From assembly GCA_963691885.1 (NCBI GenBank), contig OY829843.1:3410001-3474000 (forward strand): a DNA stretch of 64,000 nt. The letters run 5' to 3'. This DNA is from G963691885 sp963691885. Its GTDB lineage: Bacteria > Pseudomonadota > Alphaproteobacteria > UBA8366 > Aestuariispiraceae. The position numbers and the translations under genes were made by a program. Shown in pieces: positions 1 through 9,001 of this stretch (its first letter is position 1; every line of letters starts with the position of its first letter). The notes below the pieces were generated by a model. That model had not been told where the DNA came from and did not search any database. It saw nothing but the letters and a program-made list of their open reading frames with translations.

Positions 1-21
1 ACAAGGCGTGAGGGTCTGATC

Positions 22-540
22 ATGGTGGCAGATGCAAAAGAGGTCGGGCCGAACCGATATCGTGAATCCTATGGCCGCTATCTCGAAGATTTCAAGGTCG
101 GCGATGTCTACGAACACAGACCCGGTCGCACCATCTCGGAAACGGACAATACCTGGTTCACGCTTATGACGATGAACCAACATCCCCTTCATTTTGATCA
201 GGAATATGCCGCGAAGAGTGAGTTCGGAAAACCATTGGTCAATTCCTGCCTTACACTGTCGGTGATCGCGGGCATGAGCGTTTCCGATGTCAGCCAGAAG
301 ACCATTGCCAATCTGGGCTGGGACAAGGTCCGGATGCCAGCCCCTGTCTTCAACGGGGATACCCTTTACGCAGAGAGTGAGGTTCTTGCCATTCGCGAGA
401 GCAAGTCGCGACCGACGCAGGGCATTGTTACGATCCTGACACGCGGCTTTAATCAGGATGATGTGATGGTCATTTCTTTCGAACGCACAATGCTGATCCC
501 CAAACGCGGCCATGCGGTTGACGATAAGGCGAATTACTGA
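22..540 (+). CDS. MaoC-family acyl-CoA hydratase
   Basis: 172-residue single hot-dog-fold enoyl-CoA hydratase of the MaoC/R-hydratase type. The hydratase signature is visible near residues 45-60: an Asp, then an Asn-Gln-His-Pro-Leu-His-Phe-Asp stretch supplying the catalytic Asp/His pair. A GAGGG ribosome site lies about 8 nt before the ATG. The stop overlaps the next start as TGATG, so it is translationally coupled to the acyl-CoA dehydrogenase. With that enzyme and the CoA transferase it would form a short activation, oxidation and hydration route for an organic acid. The acid is not identifiable from sequence. The gene may not be first in its operon, because the window starts just upstream. 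Confidence 0.88.
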   Translation: MVADAKEVGPNRYRESYGRYLEDFKVGDVYEHRPGRTISETDNTWFTLMTMNQHPLHFDQEYAAKSEFGKPLVNSCLTLSVIAGMSVSDVSQKTIANLGWDKVRMPAPVFNGDTLYAESEVLAIRESKSRPTQGIVTILTRGFNQDDVMVISFERTMLIPKRGHAVDDKANY

Positions 541-1700
541 TGCCAGACAGTTTGGAAAATCCGCACAGCAACCAGATACTGGACGCGATCGACAAGTTCC
601 TGGAAAGAGACGTCTCACCCCATGTCCGTGAGCTGGAGGCAAGTGACACATACCCCCAAGAGATCGCGGACAAGCTGGCTCAGATGGGCATGTTCGGGGC
701 GACGATCGGTGAGGCCCATGGCGGATTGGGACTGGACATCACAACCTATTGTCAGATTGTGGAACGGGTGTCGCGGGTCTGGATGTCAGTTTCGGGATTG
801 TTCAACTCCCATCTGATTATGGCGGCTGCGGTCGAACGGTTTGGCGGTGATGCGATGAAGGCGGCCTATCTGCCCCGGTTCGCCACTGGCGAGTTGCGCG
901 GCGGTATCGCGCTGACCGAACCGGATGCTGGTACCGACCTTCAATCCATACGGACCCGCGCCCGGAAAGACGGCGATACCTATGTGATTGATGGGACCAA
1001 GACCTGGATCACAAACTCGGTCGAAGGGGACGTGTTGGCCGTTCTGGTGAAGACGGATCCGGATGCGACGCCACGTCATCGCGGGATGAGCCTGTTACTG
1101 GTGCCGAAAGAGGCGGGATACAAGGCCAGCAAGCTGAAGAAACTTGGCTATAAAGGGATCGATACCGGCGAGGTTCAGTTCGATAATTTGCGGGTTCCAG
1201 CCGAGAACCTGATTGGTGTGGAAGAAGGACACGGCCTGCAGCAGATCCTGGCCGGTCTGGAACTCGGACGGATCAATGTTGCTGCTCGTGGGGTGGGTGT
1301 TGCCCGCGCGGCACTCGAAGAGGCCTTGGCTTATTCAAAGGAACGCAAAACCTTTGGCAAGCCAATCTGCGAACATCAGGCGATTCAGATCAAGCTGGCG
1401 GATATGGCAACCCGTGTCCAGGCGGCCCGGAAACTTGTTGAGGACGCTGCTGAAATATACGACCGTGGGGATCGCTGCGATATGGAAGCCGGGATGGCAA
1501 AACTGTTTGCGACCGAGGCGGCACTTGAAAATGCAACAGAGGCCATGCGCATTCACGGGGCCTATGGTTATTCCCCCGAATACAATATCGAACGCTACTA
1601 TCGCGATGCACCGCTTCTCTGTATCGGGGAAGGCACCAATGAGCTGCAGCGCCTGATTATTGCAAAGCAGCTGATTGCTGAGGGCGAGGGGGGGAGATGA
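540..1700 (+). CDS. acyl-CoA dehydrogenase
   Basis: 386-residue FAD flavoprotein that oxidises an acyl-CoA at the alpha-beta bond and passes electrons to ETF. It has the usual N-terminal helical, middle beta and C-terminal helical order. The substrate/FAD motif with ALTEPDAGTD lies near residue 125. The C-terminal GEGTNELQR region carries the Glu used as catalytic base in the glutaryl-CoA/isovaleryl-CoA branch. Length is typical. It overlaps the upstream hydratase by one base and the downstream CoA transferase through ATGA, so the three form one operon. The pairing with a class III CoA transferase resembles glutaryl-CoA or short branched or dicarboxylic acid routes, but the exact acyl group is unknown. 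Confidence 0.92.
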   Translation: MPDSLENPHSNQILDAIDKFLERDVSPHVRELEASDTYPQEIADKLAQMGMFGATIGEAHGGLGLDITTYCQIVERVSRVWMSVSGLFNSHLIMAAAVERFGGDAMKAAYLPRFATGELRGGIALTEPDAGTDLQSIRTRARKDGDTYVIDGTKTWITNSVEGDVLAVLVKTDPDATPRHRGMSLLLVPKEAGYKASKLKKLGYKGIDTGEVQFDNLRVPAENLIGVEEGHGLQQILAGLELGRINVAARGVGVARAALEEALAYSKERKTFGKPICEHQAIQIKLADMATRVQAARKLVEDAAEIYDRGDRCDMEAGMAKLFATEAALENATEAMRIHGAYGYSPEYNIERYYRDAPLLCIGEGTNELQRLIIAKQLIAEGEGGR

Positions 1701-2896
1701 CGGCCGATTCGCCTCTGCCTCTTGCAGGTGTACGGGTCCTGGCGGTTGAGCAATATGGGGCCGGTCCCTTTGGCACCATGTTCCTGGCCGATCAGGGGGC
1801 GGAGGTCATAAAGATTGAGCCACCTGAGGGTGGCGATTTTGCGAGGGAGATCGGGCCTCACTTTTTCTCGGACGGGTCATCCCAGTTTTTTCACGCCTTC
1901 AATCGCAACAAGCGCAGCCTGACACTGGACCTGACCCAGGCTCGCGGGGTGGAGGTCTTTCGCCGCCTTGTGCGCTCGTCCGATGCCGTGGCCTCAAACC
2001 TTCGGGGTGATGTGCCAGAGAAACTGGGACTGACATATGATGCTTTGTCTTCTGAAAATAATAAGATTGTCTGTGCCCATCTCTCCGCCTATGGGCGTCA
2101 GGGCTCTCGCAAGAACTGGCCCGGCTTTGACTATCTTATGCAGGCAGAGGCTGGCTGGTTCTCGCTGACGGGGGAACCGGAAAACCCGCCGACCCGATTT
2201 GGATTGTCAGTAGTCGATCAGATGACCGGACTTGCCCTGGCATATGCGGTTTTGGCAGGGGTCACCGGGGCCCGTTCAACCGGGGTGGGGCGTGACATGG
2301 ATGTCAGCCTGTTCGACATCGCGCTGACCAATCTTGGCTATCCTGCAATGTGGTATTTGAACACCGGACATGTTCAAACCCGCTTGCCAAGATCGGCCCA
2401 TCCATCCCTTACGCCCTGTGCGCTCTACACCACAAAAGATGGCTGGATCTATCTGATGTGCAATAAGGAAAAGTTCTGGCCAGCGCTTTGTGACGCATTG
2501 GGGCACCCTGAATGGATTGTGGATCCACGGTTTAAAAGCTTTAAGGAACGGTTGGAAAATCGAGCCCTGGTAGAGGATGTGCTGGACAGCGCGCTTTCGG
2601 CCAAGACGACGTCACAATGGTTGGAAGAATTCGCCAGTAAAGTACCGGCAGCACCGATTAATGATGTAGGAGAAGCCCTGGAAAATCCTTTTGTGAGGGA
2701 TGAGGGGCGTATACAGAACCTTGAGATCGAGGGCCATGAAACCTATCGCTATGTCGCGCCGCCGGTTAAGGCCAGCGGTGCGGAGCCACAGGCAAATCCG
2801 GCCCCCAACCTGGGTGCGGACACCCGTTCCATCCTGTCCGGTGTCGGACTCAGCGAGGCGGAGATCAACGCCCTAAAGGAGGACGGTGTGATTTGA
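1697..2896 (+). CDS. CaiB/BaiF class III CoA transferase
   Basis: 399-residue family III CoA transferase that moves CoA from a donor acyl-CoA to a free acid through an aspartyl-CoA thioester. The N-terminal GVRVLAVEQYGAGPFGT block, the IKIEPPEGGD motif and the VVDQMTG segment near residue 175, containing the expected catalytic Asp, are characteristic. It is the last gene of the three-gene operon; its ATG overlaps the dehydrogenase stop (ATGA). It probably activates the operon's substrate using succinyl-CoA or another donor. It converges on the sugar ABC ATPase gene with only 12 bp between stop codons. Confidence 0.9.
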   Translation: MTADSPLPLAGVRVLAVEQYGAGPFGTMFLADQGAEVIKIEPPEGGDFAREIGPHFFSDGSSQFFHAFNRNKRSLTLDLTQARGVEVFRRLVRSSDAVASNLRGDVPEKLGLTYDALSSENNKIVCAHLSAYGRQGSRKNWPGFDYLMQAEAGWFSLTGEPENPPTRFGLSVVDQMTGLALAYAVLAGVTGARSTGVGRDMDVSLFDIALTNLGYPAMWYLNTGHVQTRLPRSAHPSLTPCALYTTKDGWIYLMCNKEKFWPALCDALGHPEWIVDPRFKSFKERLENRALVEDVLDSALSAKTTSQWLEEFASKVPAAPINDVGEALENPFVRDEGRIQNLEIEGHETYRYVAPPVKASGAEPQANPAPNLGADTRSILSGVGLSEAEINALKEDGVI

Positions 2897-2901
2897 AAGG
2901 G

Positions 2902-2920
2902 GCGGTAATTATTGTACCGC
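2902..2920. terminator. weak hairpin between convergent genes
   Basis: GCGGTA (2902-2907) and TACCGC (2915-2920) form an inverted repeat with a 7-nt loop at the meeting point of the CoA transferase and the sugar ABC ATPase gene, overlapping the latter's stop. No T run follows on either side, so it is at best a weak bidirectional transcription stop. Confidence 0.3.
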
Positions 2921-3679
2921 AGTACCACTGTCGCCCGGCTTTTTGCCAAGGATAATCATGCCCAGAACGTCGTCCTGAGTGACATCTTCCGTTCGCACCG
3001 TATCAACCAGTTTGCCATTTTTCATTACGCTCAACCGGTCTGACAGATCGAATACATCATGCAGGTCGTGGCTGATCAGAAAGATGCCAATCCCTTCGGC
3101 CTTCAATTGCTGGATCAGTTCCGAAACCTGGGCTGTTTCCTGAACGCCAAGCGCGGCTGTCGGTTCATCCATGATCAGGATTTTTGCATTGAAATAAATG
3201 GCCCGCGCGATGGCAACGGATTGGCGTTGCCCCCCGGAGAGCGCCTTTACCGGCGCATAGAATTTTTTAAAGTTGGGGTTGAGGCGATGCATCACCTCAC
3301 GGGTTGCCGCCTCCATCGATGTGTCATCAAGAAACCCTAATGGTGTCCGAAGTTCCCGACCCAGAAAAAGGTTTGCCGCCGCGTCCAGATTGTCTGCCAA
3401 TGCAAGGGTTTGGTAAATGGTTTCGATGTTGTAGGATTTTGCGTCATGCGGGTTCTGGATGTCCGCCTTCTGGCCATTGATATAAATTTGGCCCGAGTCG
3501 GAGGGATACGCACCCGACAGCATTTTGATGAGTGTCGATTTTCCGGCACCGTTATGGCCGAGCAAGCCAACGACCTCACCGGGGTACAAATCGACCGAGA
3601 CGTCATCAACGGCTTTGATGCCGCCAAAAGAGATCGACATGTTTCGCATTTCGACGAGCGGAGTTATGGCATTCATCAT
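2909..3679 (-). CDS. sugar ABC transporter ATP-binding protein (XylG/FrcA-like)
   Basis: 256-residue ATPase of a carbohydrate (CUT2) importer. It shows Walker A GHNGAGKST near residue 41, signature LSGGQRQ near 148, and Walker B ILIMDEPTAALG near 167, followed by an H-loop His in ISHDLHD. It has one ATPase domain rather than the double-length RbsA/XylG form, as in FrcA-type systems, so two copies should assemble per transporter. It is third in the minus-strand operon behind the binding protein and the permease. The XylF-like binding protein points to xylose or a related pentose or hexose. Confidence 0.9.
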   Translation of the reverse strand: MMNAITPLVEMRNMSISFGGIKAVDDVSVDLYPGEVVGLLGHNGAGKSTLIKMLSGAYPSDSGQIYINGQKADIQNPHDAKSYNIETIYQTLALADNLDAAANLFLGRELRTPLGFLDDTSMEAATREVMHRLNPNFKKFYAPVKALSGGQRQSVAIARAIYFNAKILIMDEPTAALGVQETAQVSELIQQLKAEGIGIFLISHDLHDVFDLSDRLSVMKNGKLVDTVRTEDVTQDDVLGMIILGKKPGDSGTAVQ

Positions 3680-3699
3680 GAAGCTCCCGACATGGTTTC

Positions 3700-4968
3700 T
3701 CAGTCGCCGCCACGCCGGCTGCGATACAGGTGATCAACCCAGACTGCAAGCACCAGCACAATGCCGATGATGATGCTTTGCAGGGAAGTATTTATGCCAA
3801 TCAGCGCCATTCCACTTTGCAGGCTTTGCATGACAAGGGCCCCCAACAACGCGCCATAGATGGTGCCGACACCGCCCGCAAGGGAGCACCCGCCGATGAC
3901 AGCAGCTGCAATGACCCGCAATTCGTCCAGTGTCCCAAGGTCGTTGGCGGCTGACTGCAACCGTGCGGATGCGATTGCCGCCGATATCGCGCAGAGAACA
4001 CCTACGATCACAAAGGTGACGACCGTCATCATCTTGACGTTAATGCCGGAAAGGCTGGCGGCCTCCGGGTTGCCGCCGATGGCGAAAATATGCCGACCGA
4101 ACCGTGTCCGTGTCGCCAAAACGGTCATGACAACCGCAACGGCGGCAACGATCAGAACGGAGATCGGAATTCCATGGGCGATCTGCAGGCCGCCCTCTGG
4201 AACCGGTATGTTGTTTGCTTCGGCATAGCGCTCTGCCGCCCTCTTTGGCAGATAGTATGCATTAAGCGTTGCTACGAAGCCGAACACCAGGGCGCAGAAC
4301 ACACCGGCTATTGTAATTTCTGCCCATACGGGCTTTAGCGGAAAATCAAAAGCCTTTCGGCGGCGTCTGCTGAGATAGGTGGTGGCGATGATTGCGGCGA
4401 TTACGAGAGCGGCGACGATCCAGCTCCATGTTTCGCCGATGGTTCCGTGAACGCCGCCCCCCATGAGCTGGAAGGATGAATCAAGCGGTGCAACTGTGCG
4501 CCCCTGTGTTACCCACCAGGCAGCGCCCCGCCATACCAGTAACCCGCCAAGTGTAACAATGAATGCTGGCACGCCAAGGAATCCAATGACCGCACCCTGC
4601 ACACCACCGATAGCCGCACCAATGAGGATGCCGACAGTCAGAGTCAGAACCCAGGTCATCGGGTGATCAAAGCCCAGAAGGGGGGGTAGGATATCAACTT
4701 GGAGAACGCCCATCATCATGGCGACAACACCAAGGACTGACCCGACAGAAAGATCGATATGGCGGGTGACGATTACCAGGACCATCCCTGTTGCCATGAC
4801 AGCGACAGAGGCGGTCTGAACCGAGAGGTTATAGAGGTTCCGTGGGGTGATGAACCGGCCATTGGTGAAGAGGTCAAACCCGATCCAGATAACGATTAAA
4901 GCGCCAACCATGCCGAGGAGACGGGTATCAATCTCCATGTCGTCGATTAGTTTTTTTAAGGCAGACAT
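3700..4968 (-). CDS. xylH: sugar ABC transporter permease (XylH-like)
   Basis: 422-residue multi-pass inner-membrane permease of the BPD_transp_2/RbsC family. About ten to twelve hydrophobic segments are visible. The RHIFAIGGNPEAASLSGI stretch near residue 295 is the family's cytoplasmic EAA-like loop that contacts the ATPase. Length matches XylH (about 390-430) rather than the shorter RbsC. It lies between the binding protein and ATPase genes on the minus strand, 20 nt before the ATPase start. It would translocate the sugar delivered by the XylF-like protein. Regulation is probably by the divergent ROK gene. Confidence 0.88.
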   Translation of the reverse strand: MSALKKLIDDMEIDTRLLGMVGALIVIWIGFDLFTNGRFITPRNLYNLSVQTASVAVMATGMVLVIVTRHIDLSVGSVLGVVAMMMGVLQVDILPPLLGFDHPMTWVLTLTVGILIGAAIGGVQGAVIGFLGVPAFIVTLGGLLVWRGAAWWVTQGRTVAPLDSSFQLMGGGVHGTIGETWSWIVAALVIAAIIATTYLSRRRRKAFDFPLKPVWAEITIAGVFCALVFGFVATLNAYYLPKRAAERYAEANNIPVPEGGLQIAHGIPISVLIVAAVAVVMTVLATRTRFGRHIFAIGGNPEAASLSGINVKMMTVVTFVIVGVLCAISAAIASARLQSAANDLGTLDELRVIAAAVIGGCSLAGGVGTIYGALLGALVMQSLQSGMALIGINTSLQSIIIGIVLVLAVWVDHLYRSRRGGD

Positions 4969-5119
4969 CGTTTTGAACTCGCAAGCAAACTTCGGGTCAG
5001 TCAGGTTCGGCTATGCTAGGAAACCGGTCAGAGATGAAGACAAATGTAAATACTAATGACGGTTCTGAGGGCGGTATACCGGAAACTGCGGCAACCACCC
5101 TCAATGAACACTGGCAGGG

Positions 5120-6163
5120 TCAGTTACAAGCAGCAACTTTCCCGGCCGATACACCCTTACAAAGCGCGTCCTTCGAGATCCAGCCCGCGTCGAGAACAAC
5201 GTTCAAGTTGTCCTTTGTGACAGGAACCGGTTTCAGGAAGATCGCGTTCATCTCAACGCCCTTGGCACCACCCGACCATTTCTGGGCACCGCTGACATCG
5301 GCCATTGCCGTCCCCTTGGCCAATTCGACAGCTATGGTAGCAGCCGCTTTGCCCAGTTCCCGAGCGTCTTTCCAGACCGATACGGTTTGGGTGCCAAGCG
5401 CCACACGGTTAAGCGCGGCATGGTCGCCATCCTGTCCTGAAACGGGGATGCCTTCCATACCCTGTGCGGTCAGTGCTGCAACAACGCCGCCCGCGGTCCC
5501 GTCATTGGAGGCGATGACAGCATCAACATTGTTGTCGTTGGCCGTCAGGAACTGTTCCATGTTGCGTTGTGCGTTGGCCGGCAGCCAGCCATCGGTATAG
5601 GCCTCACCCACATTGGTGATGGCCCCGCTGTTCAGCGCGTCGCCCACGATTTCCAACTGTCCGGAATGGAGAAAATCAGCATTGGGATCAGAAGATGATC
5701 CTTTGATGAAGACATAATTTCCGGTTGGCTGCGCGGCGAAAACGGCCCGCGCCTGCATTCTGCCAACTTCCTTGTTGTCGAATGTCAGATAAAACGCGTC
5801 CCTGTTTTCGATCAGGCGGTCATATCCAACAACGGGAATGCCTTCGGCTGTCGCCTTGGCCACGGCCGGTGTAATGGCATCGGCATCCTGCGCCAAAAGG
5901 ATCAGTGCTGTTGCACCGCGCGCGATCAGACTTTCGACGTCGCTCAGTTGTTTTGAACTGCTGCTCTGAGCGTCGGTTGAGATATACTCAGCGCCCATAG
6001 CGTCGAGTTGCGCTTTTATTGCGGCTTCGTCAGTTTTCCAGCGCTCTTCCTGGAAATTTGACCAACTGACACCGACAATGAGATCAGCCGCAGACACGGC
6101 CGATGACGCAGCCCCGACACCAACGGCCAGAACACTTGTCAGCAAGATTTTCGATAATTTCAT
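5120..6163 (-). CDS. xylF: xylose-type ABC transporter substrate-binding protein
   Basis: 347-residue periplasmic sugar-binding protein (peripla_BP_4 fold). A Sec signal peptide of about 25 residues ends in Ala-X-Ala just before ADLIVGVSW. Features shared with XylF include the VSWSNFQEERWKTDEA opening and IASNDGTAGGVV near residue 215. It is the first gene of the operon. A 150-bp spacer separates it from the permease, common where the binding protein is made in excess. It faces the ROK regulator across a 232-bp intergenic region. The D-xylose assignment rests on family resemblance. Confidence 0.87.
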   Translation of the reverse strand: MKLSKILLTSVLAVGVGAASSAVSAADLIVGVSWSNFQEERWKTDEAAIKAQLDAMGAEYISTDAQSSSSKQLSDVESLIARGATALILLAQDADAITPAVAKATAEGIPVVGYDRLIENRDAFYLTFDNKEVGRMQARAVFAAQPTGNYVFIKGSSSDPNADFLHSGQLEIVGDALNSGAITNVGEAYTDGWLPANAQRNMEQFLTANDNNVDAVIASNDGTAGGVVAALTAQGMEGIPVSGQDGDHAALNRVALGTQTVSVWKDARELGKAAATIAVELAKGTAMADVSGAQKWSGGAKGVEMNAIFLKPVPVTKDNLNVVLDAGWISKDALCKGVSAGKVAACN

Positions 6164-6216
6164 TTCATCCTCCCTATTTTGCTTTCAACAGACTGAACCT
6201 TCCACGGTTCTTATTT

Positions 6217-6233
6217 AATTCATCCATCGAATT
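6217..6233. promoter_or_regulatory. candidate ROK operator in the xylF/ROK intergenic region
   Basis: An interrupted palindrome, AATTC then 7 nt then GAATT, sits in the AT-rich divergent region between the sugar-binding-protein gene and the ROK regulator. ROK repressors commonly bind AT-rich palindromes in front of the sugar genes they control. Assignment is by position and symmetry only. Confidence 0.35.
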
Positions 6234-6395
6234 ATATCCTCAGATCATACTGGATGGTCAACCCAAATTTTTGGATTTAGCGCGGGGTTTCTGCGTCGTT
6301 ATCTCCGTTTCAGTGAATATTGTAAGATTCCAATGGCAATATCTTCTTGCCGACGGGATTATTTTTTTCTTTTATGAAAAAAAGGGAGAGCGAGT

Positions 6396-7610
6396 TTGAA
6401 GAAAGCCGATGCTGACATAATGCGATCGACAAATCGTCGGGCGGTCTTGTCGGCATTGCGCAACAATGGGGCGATGGCGCGTGTTGATATTGGCGCGGCG
6501 TTGAGCCTTTCGCCGGCGGCTGTCTCTGGCATAACGGCGGATTTTCTTGCCGAAGGTGTTTTGCTTGAACTCGACTCAAAGGCGGAGCCGGCGAAGCTGG
6601 CGCGCGGGCGCCCGCGGATACTCCTGAACATCAACCCCAATTCAGCATTGTTTGTAGGCCTGCGTCTGACCTTTGACCGTCTTGATGTTTTTCTGGGCGA
6701 TGCGCTGAACAATCTGGTTGAACATGCGGTCTATACAACGGACACGCGGGCGCTTACAGCTGAGCAATTGGTCGATTTCATCGTTGCTGGGACCAACAGC
6801 CTCCTGGAAAAGAGATCGCGCAATATCAGTGATGTGGCCGGTGTTGGCATTGCTGTTCAGGGCATCGTTAATGAAACACAGGGTCGTATTCGCTGGTCGC
6901 CGGTCCTCACCTGCACACCTGTCAATCTGGGGGAGGCGCTGGAACGCCGTTTCTCTGTTCCTGTAACGATGGATAATGATGCAAACACCCTGGCCCTTGC
7001 CCATTGTGTCGACCGGCCAGGGGCTCAAACCGGTACAACAATCTCGGTGATGATCGGGTATGGTGTCGGAATGGGCATCGTTATCAATGGCGAAATTTAC
7101 CGCGGTAATCGGGGCAGCGCCGCAGAATTTGGGCACATGAAGACCGGTCTGTCTGTCACGGGGCCATTGTGTCGGTGTGGCGCAAGAGGGTGTATTGAGG
7201 CATCCGTCGGGGACTATGCCATATATAGAGATGCCTGTGAGCTCTTGGGGAAAAGCCCGGAGGGGATCGTCGCCCCGGACGAATCCTCAATGGTTGAAAT
7301 TGGGGAGATGGGTCGGGGCGGACATACCGGCATTCTTGAACTCTTCGATCATGCCGGGACCGTTCTGGGCATTGGCGTTTCAAATATTGTAAACCTGCTG
7401 GCCCCTGACACCGTTTTGATTACGGGGGCGGGAACGAGATCCTTTGATTTGATGCGCAAGAATTTTGAACAGGCGATGGACAGGGCGGTACTCACCTCGG
7501 TTCGGGATATTACAAAGATTGAGGTCATGGACTGGAACCTGGATTTTGATGGCAAAGGTACCGTCGCGATGGCCATTCAGCACTGGCTGGAGGAGAGGAG
7601 CAACGCATGA
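6396..7610 (+). CDS. ROK-family transcriptional regulator (XylR/NagC type)
   Basis: 404-residue repressor with an N-terminal winged helix-turn-helix (about residues 10-75, RRAVLSALRNNG...) and a C-terminal ROK sugar-kinase-like domain. The ROK zinc motif GPLCRCGARGCIEA and its partner AEFGHMKTG near residue 245-275 are intact, as is the phosphate-binding TMDNDANTLA segment. The start is taken as TTG at 6396 because GGGAG lies about 7 nt upstream; ATG at 6420 is a shorter alternative. It is divergent from the xylose-type operon, so it probably represses it in the absence of sugar. Unusually, its stop overlaps the start of a di-haem cytochrome gene (ATGA at 7607), so the two are translationally coupled. 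Confidence 0.9.
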   Translation: MKKADADIMRSTNRRAVLSALRNNGAMARVDIGAALSLSPAAVSGITADFLAEGVLLELDSKAEPAKLARGRPRILLNINPNSALFVGLRLTFDRLDVFLGDALNNLVEHAVYTTDTRALTAEQLVDFIVAGTNSLLEKRSRNISDVAGVGIAVQGIVNETQGRIRWSPVLTCTPVNLGEALERRFSVPVTMDNDANTLALAHCVDRPGAQTGTTISVMIGYGVGMGIVINGEIYRGNRGSAAEFGHMKTGLSVTGPLCRCGARGCIEASVGDYAIYRDACELLGKSPEGIVAPDESSMVEIGEMGRGGHTGILELFDHAGTVLGIGVSNIVNLLAPDTVLITGAGTRSFDLMRKNFEQAMDRAVLTSVRDITKIEVMDWNLDFDGKGTVAMAIQHWLEERSNA

Positions 7611-9001
7611 AGCGGACTTTCTTGATTACACTGCTTGTCTGTTTTTGTCTGGCAGGAAATGGATTTTCTGCGCCCGGGGAAGAAACTGCAAAACACGACA
7701 ACGTCGGTACACATCAAGATACAATTGAGATGCCGGTTGAGGATGTTGTGGAATTCGGGCGGGCCCTGTTTGAAGCCCGCTTTACGTCTTTCGACGGTGC
7801 AGGGCGACCTGCCTCCACACAAGCTGCTGTCCCGACAAAGCGTCGGGTCGATGCCTCACGGTCTTTCTTTAGAACCTCTGGTCCCGACGCCAATGGGTGC
7901 CTCTCCTGTCATAATCAACCAAAGTTGGGAGGTGCAGGGGATTTCGCCCTGAACGCTTTTACGACAGACGGGTTTGTTGACGCCGACTTTGATTCGATGG
8001 ATCCGCAATTCTCGAACGAACGCGGCACAACCCATTTGTTCGGTATCGGGCTGGTTGAGTTGCTGGCGCGGGAAATGACTGAAGATCTGCACAGGATCCG
8101 CGACGGGTTGCGGGAAGAAGCAAGCCGTACGAAAAAAGCCGCAACCGGCAGATTGATAACAAAAGGTGTTTCCTTTGGCAATCTGACGATTTCGCCAGAC
8201 GGTTTCATCGATACATCTGGAATTGACGGCATTGATCCGGACCTCGTGTTGCGGCCGTTTGGCCAGAAAGGGGCATTCACGTCACTCAGGGAATTTTCAA
8301 TCAACGCGTCGAACCATCATCACGGAATGCAGGCGGATGAGCGGTTCGGTGCGCGCTGGACCGGAGAGGCAGACCATGATGAAGACGGGTTCGTGAATGA
8401 ACTGTCCGATGGGGACGTCACCGCCCTTGTTGCTTTTCAGGCGACACTACCGCCTCCATCACGCGATGCGATGCTTGATGAAGAATGGCAACAGGCGGCA
8501 AGAGACGGTGAGGAGCTTTTCAATACTCTTGGATGCGCGGCGTGCCATAAAACGAACCTGCCACTGAACTCAACCAGTTTCGCGGAACCTGGTCCCTATA
8601 ATTTGGCCGGCACATTAAGGGAGAGTGAGGTGGCCAGGCTGGAGATTGATCTGGTCTCTCTGCCCGGGTTTGAAAACCTTAAGCGTGACAGTGAGGGCAA
8701 TATTCTGGTGCCTTTGTTCAGCGATTTGAAGCGTCATGCGATTTCTGATGCAACCCTGGGCCATTTTGGCAATGAGCTGCTTGGACAGCGGTTCGTCGCC
8801 CGTCATGAGTTTTTGACAGCCCGGCTCTGGGGGGTAGGGTCGACGGAACCCTATGGTCATCGCGGTGATTTGACGACCCTCTATGAAACGATAGCTGCCC
8901 ATGGCGGCGACGCCCGGCCCAGCAGAAATGCCTGGCTGGAATTGCCGATGGAAAAGCGGCGCCAAGTCATCGCATTCCTGCAAACACTGGTCATCGAATG
9001 A
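7607..9001 (+). CDS. di-haem cytochrome c / thiol oxidoreductase-like protein (DUF1111)
   Basis: 464-residue secreted c-type cytochrome with a 22-residue Sec signal peptide. There are two CXXCH haem sites, CLSCH at residues 98-102 and CAACH at 310-314, in the arrangement of the DUF1111 di-haem oxidoreductase-like family related to the MauG/peroxidase fold. The GHRGDLTTLYETIAAHGG region near the C terminus is typical of that family. It overlaps the ROK gene upstream and the FG-GAP gene downstream by ATGA, so the three are co-translated. It acts in the periplasm. The reaction is unknown; peroxidase, dehydrogenase or modifying activity on the neighbouring beta-propeller protein are all possible. 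Confidence 0.85.
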   Translation: MKRTFLITLLVCFCLAGNGFSAPGEETAKHDNVGTHQDTIEMPVEDVVEFGRALFEARFTSFDGAGRPASTQAAVPTKRRVDASRSFFRTSGPDANGCLSCHNQPKLGGAGDFALNAFTTDGFVDADFDSMDPQFSNERGTTHLFGIGLVELLAREMTEDLHRIRDGLREEASRTKKAATGRLITKGVSFGNLTISPDGFIDTSGIDGIDPDLVLRPFGQKGAFTSLREFSINASNHHHGMQADERFGARWTGEADHDEDGFVNELSDGDVTALVAFQATLPPPSRDAMLDEEWQQAARDGEELFNTLGCAACHKTNLPLNSTSFAEPGPYNLAGTLRESEVARLEIDLVSLPGFENLKRDSEGNILVPLFSDLKRHAISDATLGHFGNELLGQRFVARHEFLTARLWGVGSTEPYGHRGDLTTLYETIAAHGGDARPSRNAWLELPMEKRRQVIAFLQTLVIE

